Origin: an uncultured Carnobacterium sp.
GTDB taxonomy: Bacteria > Bacillota > Bacilli > Lactobacillales > Aerococcaceae
Length of the DNA: 5,021 nucleotides
NCBI GenBank assembly: GCA_937976325.1
Contig: CALJSD010000174.1
Location: forward strand, 1 to 5,021
Direction of reading: 5' to 3'
The notes below the pieces were generated by a model. The model was not told the DNA's origin. It did no database searches and saw nothing but the letters and a program-made list of their open reading frames with translations. The translations under genes and the position numbers were made by a program. Each line of letters opens with the position of its first letter. The stretch's first letter is position 1. This document shows, piece by piece, positions 1 to 5,021 of this stretch.

Positions 1-1
1 A

Positions 2-976
2 GCACAAATGACCATTTGCTACACGATTAGTGATGCGCATACGATTGACTATTACAAAGAACTAGCAGCTAAAATGCAAGAAATGGGTGCCGATTCTATC
101 TGTGTGAAAGACATGGCCGGAATTTTAACACCAGCTCGTGGTATTGAGCTTGTTCGTGCATTAAAAGAAGTGATTACAGTCCCAATCGTTGTGCATACAC
201 ACTGCACAAGCGGTATTGCACAACTCACTTATCAAGCAGTCATTGAAGCTGGTGCAGACCGCATCGACACAGCCCTTTCACCACTTAGTGAAGGGACAAG
301 CCAACCACCAACGGAATCATTAGTCATCGCTCTTCGCGAATTAGGCTATGACATCTCTGTTGATTTGGCAAAATTAGAACCTATTGCAGACCACTTCCGA
401 GTAATTAAAGATAAATACATTAAAGATGGAACTTTGAATCCAAAAATGTTAACACCAGACCCACGTGCGCTTTTATATCAAGTGCCTGGTGGAATGTTAT
501 CGAATATGTATTCTCAATTAACGCAAGCGGGTGCAACAGATAAATACGAAGAAGTATTAAAAGAAGTGCCTAAAGTAAGAGCAGACCTTGGATATCCACC
601 TCTTGTTACTCCAATGAGCCAAATGGTGGGAACACAAGCAACGATGAACGTTCTTACAGGCCAACGCTACAAAGTGGTTTCAAACGAAGTGAAATCTTAC
701 TTACTTGGTTCTTATGGACAATCACCAGTGCCAATTCAAGAAAGCTTCAGAAGATCCATCATTGGTGACCAAGAAGTCATCAGTGACAGACCAGCAAACC
801 ACTTGCCACCAGAATTCGAAACACTCAAAGCAGAACTTGGAGATTTAGCAAGAAGTGACGAAGATGTTCTAACTTACGCACTCTTCCCTAAAGTCGGCAA
901 AGAATTCTTGCTCAAGAAGAATGGACAATGGCAAAAACCATCTGAAATCGTGAAGATTTTTGCGACTGTAAAGTGA
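2..976 (+). CDS. oadA: Oxaloacetate decarboxylase alpha subunit, carboxyltransferase (5'-truncated by window edge)
   Basis: The alpha subunit moves the carboxyl group from oxaloacetate to biotin on a carrier protein, giving pyruvate; it is a cytoplasmic protein docked on the membrane complex. Numbering from the Met at position 8, the HMGL-type TIM-barrel motifs are clear: TICYT (2-6), the VKDMAG motif with Lys34 (the lysine carbamylated in this family) and the metal-binding HTH motif with His63 and His65. The Lys-to-His spacing of 29 matches what I recall for Vibrio OadA (Lys178, His207, His209). GTSQPPTES near residue 97 is also typical, and the C-terminal part is the conserved PYC/OADA domain. 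The reading frame is open to the left edge (Ala-Gln before the Met), so the Met at 8 is internal and about 140 residues lie upstream. The protein stops right after the PYC/OADA domain, with no linker or biotinyl domain; that domain is encoded separately at 1305. The pyruvate carboxylase CT domain is the nearest alternative, but the neighbours settle it as OAD. Confidence 0.93.
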   Translation, partial: AQMTICYTISDAHTIDYYKELAAKMQEMGADSICVKDMAGILTPARGIELVRALKEVITVPIVVHTHCTSGIAQLTYQAVIEAGADRIDTALSPLSEGTSQPPTESLVIALRELGYDISVDLAKLEPIADHFRVIKDKYIKDGTLNPKMLTPDPRALLYQVPGGMLSNMYSQLTQAGATDKYEEVLKEVPKVRADLGYPPLVTPMSQMVGTQATMNVLTGQRYKVVSNEVKSYLLGSYGQSPVPIQESFRRSIIGDQEVISDRPANHLPPEFETLKAELGDLARSDEDVLTYALFPKVGKEFLLKKNGQWQKPSEIVKIFATVK

Positions 977-986
977 GGAGAGAGTT

Positions 987-1304
987 ATGCAACTAAGTTT
1001 ATTAGAAATCTTATGGATCACAATCGTTTCAATGGGAATTGTGTTTGTGATGTTGACGATTCTAATGTTCCTAATGCAAGGAAGCTCTAAAGTTATCCAA
1101 ATTCTGGAAGCAAAGAGTCATCCAACAGTTGGAGTTGTAGGGAAACCAGTTGAGGTGAAACCTGAGGCTCCAGCAAATGATGGAACACTATTTGAAACGA
1201 ATAAACTTGCTCGCGTTGCCGCACTGGTCGCTTTAACACAAGCGAGTGCGGATGTTCCGGACAAGCACTTTGAAATTGTATCGATTGAAAAGAAGGTGGA
1301 CTAA
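987..1304 (+). CDS. OAD gamma-like small membrane-anchor subunit
   Basis: This 105-residue protein has one strong N-terminal transmembrane helix (about residues 7-31, rich in I, V, L, M), followed by a hydrophilic, proline-containing linker (45-70). It ends in a compact segment, LARVAALVALTQA (74-86), then PDKHFEIVSI (91-100), which resembles the C-terminal part of OadG-family (sodium pump decarboxylase gamma) proteins. In known OAD complexes the gamma subunit anchors alpha to beta at the membrane and helps assembly. The gene lies between alpha and the biotin carrier: its SD, GAGGAG (975-980), overlaps the oadA stop codon, and its own stop touches the next ATG. The single helix, size and position support the gamma role. 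Sequence identity to named subunits is inferred; enterococcal equivalents have other letters (OadH/OadD), so no symbol is given. Confidence 0.8.
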   Translation: MQLSLLEILWITIVSMGIVFVMLTILMFLMQGSSKVIQILEAKSHPTVGVVGKPVEVKPEAPANDGTLFETNKLARVAALVALTQASADVPDKHFEIVSIEKKVD

Positions 1305-1679
1305 ATGAAAAAATACGAAGTAGAAGTGAATGGCGAAACATTTATCGTCTCACTAAAAGAAATTTCAAATGAAGAAGCAGCACAAAAATTAGCAGCAGCT
1401 CCAACTCCTGCACCTAGTGCGCCAGTGGAAGAAAAGAAAGCTGCACCAGCACCTGCTCCAACAGGAGACGGTGAAGTGGTACCTGCTCCAATGGCAGGGA
1501 TTGTATTATCGGTCAATAAAAATGTCGGTGATGCAGTGAAAAAAGGAGATGTACTTGTGATTTTAGAAGCCATGAAGATGGAAAATGAAATCCTTGCTCC
1601 TTGTGATGGTGTTGTGAAAGCAATTCATGTATCAAGTAATGAATCTGTCGAATCGAACCAACCACTCTTAACGATTTAG
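1305..1679 (+). CDS. Biotin carboxyl carrier subunit of the decarboxylase
   Basis: A free-standing biotin carrier of 124 residues that shuttles the carboxyl group from the alpha active site to the membrane beta subunit. Three parts are visible: an N-terminal segment (1-29) starting MKKYEVEVNG, as in PYC/OAD/GcdC-type carriers; an Ala/Pro-rich flexible linker (30-53); and a biotinyl/lipoyl domain (57-124). The domain holds the signature EAMKMENE, with Lys91 as the expected biotinylation site for BirA, and PAPMAGIV (60-67) at the start of the fold. The length resembles that of small GcdC/MmdC-type carriers and is shorter than acetyl-CoA carboxylase AccB. The ATG directly abuts the preceding stop codon, and its SD, AAGGTGG (1293-1299), lies in the last codons of the gamma-like gene, suggesting translational coupling. 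Glutaconyl-CoA or methylmalonyl-CoA decarboxylase carriers look alike, but the HMGL-type alpha gene upstream points to oxaloacetate. Confidence 0.92.
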   Translation: MKKYEVEVNGETFIVSLKEISNEEAAQKLAAAPTPAPSAPVEEKKAAPAPAPTGDGEVVPAPMAGIVLSVNKNVGDAVKKGDVLVILEAMKMENEILAPCDGVVKAIHVSSNESVESNQPLLTI

Positions 1680-1692
1680 GAGGCGATGGTTT

Positions 1693-2820
1693 ATGGAAGT
1701 CATTCAACAGTTGATTGAAACGAGTGGGCTCTATAATTTAACAATTCAAAATATCATTATGTTAATTATCGCCTGCGTGTTTCTATATCTAGGGATTAAA
1801 CGAGGGTATGAGCCATACTTAATGGTTCCGATTGCGTTCGGGATGCTCCTTGTAAACTTACCATTAGCAGGGTTGATGGATGCTCCTACTGAAAATGGAC
1901 CTGGTGGACTCTTGTATTACTTATATCAAGGAACAAACCTTGGTATCTATCCACCGATGATTTTCCTTTGCTTAGGGGCCTCAACAGACTTTGGACCGCT
2001 ACTTGCAAATCCAAAGACCATCTTGCTTGGTGGGGCAGCTCAATTCGGTATTTTCGTCGCATTCTTCCTTTCAGTAATGTGGGGAATGACACCGCAAGAA
2101 GCTGCTTCAGTAGGGATTATCGGGGGTGCGGATGGACCAACCGCCTTGTTCTTAACGACAAGACTTGCACCGCACTTATTACCAGCGATCGCCCTAGCAG
2201 CGTACTCATACATGGCGCTTGTGCCAATTATTCAACCGCCAATTATTCGTGCGCTCACAACGAAGAAAGAACGTCTTGTTAAGATGACAGAAAACCGTAA
2301 AGTGAGTGAAACGGAAAAAATTCTTTTCCCAATCATCGTTACAATTTTTGTCAGCTTATTAGTACCAAGTGCAACACCGTTAGTAGGGTGCTTAATGCTC
2401 GGTAACTTAATTAAAGAAATTAAAGTAGTTCCAAACATTACAAAAGTTCTACAAAATGCGATGATGTACGGAGTAACCATTATTTTAGGGTTAACAGTAG
2501 GGGCGAAAGCAACAGGGGAATTATTCTTATCAGTATCGACTCTTAAAATTACTTTATTAGGATTAATCGCATTTGCTGGAGGAACAGCAGCTGGGGTTCT
2601 AATGGGTAAATTGATGTACAAATTATCTGGCGGTAAAATCAATCCAATGATCGGTGCTGCAGGGGTATCTGCCGTACCAATGGCCGCTCGTGTTGTACAA
2701 AAAGAAGGACAAAGAGAAGACCCAAGTAACTACTTATTAATGCACGCAATGGGACCAAACGTAGCCGGAGTTATCGGTAGTGCAATTGCTGCAGGGGTAT
2801 TACTCGCATTCTTCTCATAA
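1693..2820 (+). CDS. oadB: Oxaloacetate decarboxylase beta subunit, carboxybiotin decarboxylase/sodium pump
   Basis: This 375-residue polytopic membrane protein decarboxylates carboxybiotin and uses the energy to export Na+. Hydrophobic segments cover most of it, e.g. about 18-34, 41-60, 85-97, 109-129, 162-180, 210-238, 258-279, 284-305 and 353-374. The hallmark GGADGPT is at 144-150 with Asp147, and NPMIGAAGVSAVPMAARVV is at 317-335. The functional residues I recall from Klebsiella OadB (Asp203, Tyr229, Asn373, Gly377, Ser382, Arg389) all map with one constant offset of 56, to Asp147, Tyr173, Asn317, Gly321, Ser326 and Arg333, so the pump machinery appears complete. The protein is somewhat shorter than the Klebsiella one, mostly at the N-terminus. 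The start is fixed by AGGAGG (1678-1683), which overlaps the preceding stop and sits 9 nt before the ATG. The beta subunits of glutaconyl-, methylmalonyl-CoA and malonate decarboxylases are homologous, so the substrate call rests on oadA. Confidence 0.95.
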   Translation: MEVIQQLIETSGLYNLTIQNIIMLIIACVFLYLGIKRGYEPYLMVPIAFGMLLVNLPLAGLMDAPTENGPGGLLYYLYQGTNLGIYPPMIFLCLGASTDFGPLLANPKTILLGGAAQFGIFVAFFLSVMWGMTPQEAASVGIIGGADGPTALFLTTRLAPHLLPAIALAAYSYMALVPIIQPPIIRALTTKKERLVKMTENRKVSETEKILFPIIVTIFVSLLVPSATPLVGCLMLGNLIKEIKVVPNITKVLQNAMMYGVTIILGLTVGAKATGELFLSVSTLKITLLGLIAFAGGTAAGVLMGKLMYKLSGGKINPMIGAAGVSAVPMAARVVQKEGQREDPSNYLLMHAMGPNVAGVIGSAIAAGVLLAFFS

Positions 2821-2840
2821 TAGAAGCACTCCTTTCAAAC

Positions 2841-2878
2841 AAAAATCAGAAGAAGAGAAATCTTCTTCTGATTTTTTT
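2841..2878 (+). terminator. Intrinsic terminator of the OAD operon, probably bidirectional
   Basis: A perfect 16-bp stem: left arm AAAAATCAGAAGAAGA (2841-2856), GAAA tetraloop (2857-2860), right arm TCTTCTTCTGATTTTT (2861-2876). The T run covers 2872-2878. It lies 20 bp after the oadB stop and ends 17 bp before the first possible comFA start. Because the stem base is A/T paired, the opposite strand also carries a T run after the hairpin, but no minus-strand gene needs it here. It separates the OAD and comF transcription units. Confidence 0.93.
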
Positions 2879-2892
2879 GCGTAGTTAGGGGT

Positions 2893-2900
2893 GAGGTGAG
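2893..2900 (+). promoter_or_regulatory. Ribosome binding site deciding the comFA start
   Basis: GAGGTGAG at 2893-2900 is a near-ideal SD. It favours the ATG at 2905 (4-6 nt away, depending on which bases pair) over the in-frame GTG at 2896, which lies inside the SD itself and is preceded only by AGGGG (2887-2891). Confidence 0.65.
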
Positions 2901-2904
2901 TGGG

Positions 2905-4263
2905 ATGGAAGGAGTCGTTGGACGTATTCAAGCTGTCTATCAATCAATGCTAAAAGAGCAGGAAGTTTCTACGAATGCAGTGCTAGAGGTTGGGATTACC
3001 GTGAAGAACGGGAAGAAGGAGTGCCATTTTTGTGGGAATACGGATCCGTTGGAATTTGCCAAAGGGCCTTGCCTGAATTGTGAAGACGGTGAATGTTGGT
3101 ATTGCTTGAAGTGTATTGGGATGGGAAAGGTGAAGGCTTGTAGCGTGGTGATTGCGACTCCTGAAGAAGAGCAGCCTTTTCCAAAAAGAACAGGAGCATT
3201 AGCGCACTATAAACATACTTTGAGTTCCAAACAGGAACAGCTCTCTTTGGAGTGCCTGGATGTCGTAAAGCACACAGGATTCCGTGAACACCTACTCTGG
3301 GCCGTGACAGGTTCTGGGAAAACGGAGATGATTTTTGCAAGCATCGAATGGATGTTGCAACAAGGGAAACGAGTCGCTATTGCTGCACCTAGAATTGATG
3401 TATGTGTAGAACTAGCACCACGCTTGAAGGAAGCTTTCCCGACAGTCGAGCAGAACGTCCTTCACTCGCAGTCAGAAGAAGGGTACAAGAGAGTGCCACT
3501 GACGATTGCGACGACGCACCAGATGCTCAGGTTCTACCGCGCATTTGATTTGGTCGTGATTGATGAGACAGACTCATTTCCTTATCGGGATAATGAGTTA
3601 CTGATTCGAGCAGTTCATCGTGCGGTGAAAGAGAACGGCTGTTTGCTATATTTAACGGCGACTCCGTCCCAGATGCTAGAGAGAAGAATCAAACGAAAAG
3701 AGCTGTCGGTATCCTTGCTACCAGAACGATATCATAAGAAACCACTAGTAGTGCCAACGATGAGTTATATCGGAGACTTAGAAAAAATACTGAAAAAGAA
3801 GAAAGTACCAAAACCTGTGAAGCGGTTTATAGAGGAACATGTTAGAGTAGGGAAACGATTTTTGCTATTCGTTCCACGAATTACACTTCTAGGTCCGATA
3901 GAAGCAGCACTAAGAGGACAGTTCCCAAATGCGAAATTCGAGACGGTTAGTTCTAAAGAACTGTATCGGCAAGAAAGAATCGCGAAGATGAGAGCAGGAG
4001 AACTCGATTTTCTAGTGACGACAACCATTCTTGAACGAGGAGTCACTTTTCCAGGAGTGGATGTTTGCGTCGTTAATGCGCACGAAGAGGAATTCTCAAG
4101 AGAAGTACTCGTGCAAATCGCAGGACGTGTTGGCCGGACCGCAGAATGCCCAACAGGAGAAGTTGTATATTTTCATAATGGGAAAACAAAGGCGATGGTC
4201 CAGGCGGTAAGGGAAATCGAAGACTTAAATCGACAAGCGCTTCTTGGGAGGGAAGGTAAATGA
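2905..4263 (+). CDS. comFA: ComFA, DNA-uptake helicase-like ATPase
   Basis: ComFA is a cytosolic DEAD-like ATPase thought to power import of single-stranded DNA through the ComEC channel during natural transformation, acting with ComFC and DprA. Numbered from the upstream GTG (2896; subtract 3 for the ATG start), a cysteine cluster comes first: CHFC (43-46), Cys59, Cys62, Cys67, Cys70 and Cys73, covering the four-Cys zinc site of the family. The helicase core follows: Walker A TGSGKT (138-143), Walker B DETD (223-226), TAT (254-256), TTTILERGVTF (375-385) and QIAGRVGR (407-414) with arginine-finger candidates. Length (452 or 455) fits B. subtilis ComFA. PriA-like helicases share the core but are much longer. 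I prefer the ATG at 2905 because of the SD at 2893. The stop overlaps the comFC start by 4 bp. No convincing competence promoter is visible in the short gap upstream. Confidence 0.93.
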   Translation: MEGVVGRIQAVYQSMLKEQEVSTNAVLEVGITVKNGKKECHFCGNTDPLEFAKGPCLNCEDGECWYCLKCIGMGKVKACSVVIATPEEEQPFPKRTGALAHYKHTLSSKQEQLSLECLDVVKHTGFREHLLWAVTGSGKTEMIFASIEWMLQQGKRVAIAAPRIDVCVELAPRLKEAFPTVEQNVLHSQSEEGYKRVPLTIATTHQMLRFYRAFDLVVIDETDSFPYRDNELLIRAVHRAVKENGCLLYLTATPSQMLERRIKRKELSVSLLPERYHKKPLVVPTMSYIGDLEKILKKKKVPKPVKRFIEEHVRVGKRFLLFVPRITLLGPIEAALRGQFPNAKFETVSSKELYRQERIAKMRAGELDFLVTTTILERGVTFPGVDVCVVNAHEEEFSREVLVQIAGRVGRTAECPTGEVVYFHNGKTKAMVQAVREIEDLNRQALLGREGK

Positions 4264-4940
4264 AATGTTTATGGTGCGGGGAAGAAGTTGAAAGAGCGGA
4301 GCCGATACTCTCGTTTTTACTAGGCGCAAACAGAAAGTGCATCTGCGTCAATTGTGAGCATCCGTTTATGGAATTAAAACAACATCCAACTTGCCTAGAG
4401 TGTGGACGGTTGATGACGAAAGTAGAAGTTTGCCCGGATTGTCAAAAATGGCATCAAGTAAAAGAAGCGGTACTCCTAAAGAATACGGCCTTATATGCTT
4501 ATGATGAGGCGGGGCGGAAGTTTATGGAGTTATTCAAATTTGTAGGAGATACAAGAGTGATGACGTTGGTCATAAAGGAATTAAGACAAGAGTTGTTTAA
4601 GTATCAAAAGAGGGGGTTCGTTCTTTGTCCGTTGCCGTCATCCAGTACGAGTCTAAGAAAAAGAGAATTCGAGACGATTCCAACTTTACTGAAACAGTGC
4701 CGAGTGCCTACCGTTTTGCTCTTAGAACATATTGGCAGCGGAAAGAAGCAATCCGAGAAGACAAGGCAGGAGCGTCTGCAACTAAAACAACCTTTCAAAA
4801 TAAAAGAGAATGTTGTGGTTCCAAAAAAGGTCTTGTTAGTGGATGATGTTTATACGACAGGCGCAACTTTACACCTTGCCGCAAAAGCATTAACGGAAAT
4901 GGGTGTTGAAGAAGTAGAGTCCCTGACATTATTTAGATAA
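4260..4940 (+). CDS. comFC: ComFC, double zinc ribbon/phosphoribosyltransferase-fold competence protein
   Basis: ComFC is the cytosolic partner of ComFA in DNA uptake; family members have been linked to ssDNA handling and bind ComFA and DprA. The 226-residue protein starts with zinc-ribbon cysteine pairs: C3-x2-C6, C29-x2-C32, C45-x2-C48 and C58-x2-C61. A type I phosphoribosyltransferase fold follows, with the PRPP-loop motif VLLVDDVYTTGAT (191-203, acidic pair Asp195-Asp196). A basic stretch at 162-173 (KKQSEKTRQERL) corresponds to the conserved KxxxxR..RL region of ComF proteins. Length matches Bacillus and Streptococcus ComFC. The ATG overlaps the comFA stop (ATGA), and the SD, GGGAGG (4246-4251), sits 8 nt upstream inside comFA. 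All eight paired cysteines and the PRPP loop are present, so the gene looks functional. True phosphoribosyltransferase activity is not established for the family. Confidence 0.93.
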   Translation: MKCLWCGEEVERAEPILSFLLGANRKCICVNCEHPFMELKQHPTCLECGRLMTKVEVCPDCQKWHQVKEAVLLKNTALYAYDEAGRKFMELFKFVGDTRVMTLVIKELRQELFKYQKRGFVLCPLPSSSTSLRKREFETIPTLLKQCRVPTVLLLEHIGSGKKQSEKTRQERLQLKQPFKIKENVVVPKKVLLVDDVYTTGATLHLAAKALTEMGVEEVESLTLFR

Positions 4941-4944
4941 AAAG

Positions 4945-4978
4945 TGTATCATAAATGATACGTATCATTTATGATACA
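4945..4978. repeat. Perfect 34-bp palindrome built from two tandem 16-bp dyads
   Basis: The element consists of GTATCATAAATGATAC (4946-4961) followed with no spacer by GTATCATTTATGATAC (4962-4977), flanked by T (4945) and A (4978). The second unit is the exact reverse complement of the first. Each unit is itself an inverted repeat, GTATCAT / ATGATAC around a 2-bp centre (AA, then TT), so the heptamer occurs four times in alternating orientation. It lies 4 bp after the comFC stop and 19 bp before the terminal hairpin. No T run follows, so it is not an intrinsic terminator. Two adjacent operator sites for a dimeric repressor of a gene beyond the right edge, a cruciform or RNA hairpin, or a small repeat element would all fit; the sequence does not decide between them. 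Confidence 0.85.
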
Positions 4979-4990
4979 AAACCAATCGAT

Positions 4991-5021
4991 AAAAATAGCC
5001 CAAGCAGATTTCTGCTTGGGC
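4991..5021 (+). terminator. Probable intrinsic terminator of comFA-comFC, possibly bidirectional (right edge cut)
   Basis: GCCCAAGCAGA (4998-5008) and TCTGCTTGGGC (5011-5021) form a perfect 11-bp GC-rich stem; with a 2-nt spacer, the top A-T pair would open to give an ATTT loop. The window ends at the last stem base, so the + strand T run cannot be seen. On the minus strand the hairpin is followed by TATTTTT (complement of 4991-4997), so it could also end a convergent gene entering from the right. The position, about 57 bp after the comFC stop, fits the end of the comF operon. Confidence 0.75.

Noticed and set aside
8..10. ATG at 8 as the start of oadA
   Set aside because: The frame is open to the left edge, no SD can be placed, and the Met lies in the middle of the carboxyltransferase barrel, about 140 residues into the family alignment.
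1301..1573. Minus-strand 90-residue Ala/Gly/Ser-rich reading frame
   Set aside because: It is the antisense shadow of the biotin carrier's Ala/Pro linker; it has no SD and no recognisable domain.
1615..1628. TGAAAGCAATTCAT as a catabolite-responsive (cre) site
   Set aside because: The central CG and the right half do not match the cre consensus, and it lies in the biotin carrier coding region.
2232..2642. Minus-strand 136-residue reading frame inside oadB
   Set aside because: It is antisense to a strongly conserved membrane gene, with no ribosome binding site and no family-like sequence.
1305..2820. Carrier and beta subunits as part of a methylmalonyl-CoA or glutaconyl-CoA decarboxylase
   Set aside because: Those enzymes use a crotonase-fold alpha subunit; the alpha gene here is the HMGL-type carboxyltransferase of oxaloacetate decarboxylase and pyruvate carboxylase.
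2970..2977. TACGAATG, one base from the streptococcal ComX box TACGAATA
   Set aside because: It lies about 65 bp inside the comFA coding region, too late to drive the gene, and is an 8-mer match with one mismatch that can occur by chance.
4625..4846. Plus-strand 73-residue reading frame inside comFC
   Set aside because: It overlaps the conserved comFC phosphoribosyltransferase region in another frame and has no recognisable features.
1..5021. CRISPR arrays, tRNA or rRNA genes, transposase genes
   Set aside because: No regularly spaced repeats, clover-leaf or rRNA-like sequence, or transposase motif was found; coding and short intergenic features account for nearly all of the window.

Overview
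The window looks like a chromosomal stretch from a low-to-moderate-GC Firmicute, most likely a member of the Lactobacillales. The grounds are strong GGAGG-type ribosome binding sites, tightly packed same-strand genes, a fermentative sodium-pump type oxaloacetate decarboxylase of the split-subunit kind, and a two-gene comF competence operon. A Carnobacteriaceae/Granulicatella/Enterococcus-like host is a guess from general resemblance, not from a database comparison. All six real genes are on the + strand.

Region 1 (1-2820) is the distal part of an oxaloacetate decarboxylase (OAD) operon. It holds the 3' two thirds of the alpha (carboxyltransferase) gene, cut by the left edge, then a small one-helix gamma-like anchor subunit, a free-standing biotin carrier protein, and the polytopic beta subunit that couples decarboxylation to cation export. 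Carboxyl transfer runs from oxaloacetate (alpha) to biotin (carrier protein) to decarboxylation on the membrane (beta). The gamma-like protein is expected to hold the soluble parts to the membrane. Gene gaps are 0-13 bp, so translation is probably coupled. The operon ends at a strong intrinsic terminator with a perfect 16-bp stem (2841-2878).

Region 2 (2896-4940) is comFA-comFC, encoding the ssDNA-uptake helicase-like ATPase and its zinc-ribbon/phosphoribosyltransferase-fold partner. They overlap by 4 bp (ATGA). Both genes are intact and carry their key motifs.

Region 3 (4941-5021) is non-coding. It holds a perfect 34-bp palindrome made of two tandem near-identical 16-bp dyads (4945-4978), then a GC-rich 11-bp perfect hairpin ending exactly at the right edge, probably an intrinsic terminator that may work in both directions.

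I see no convincing novel multi-gene system. The least explained element is the double-dyad palindrome behind comFC. The split four-subunit OAD arrangement is biologically notable but of a known kind.
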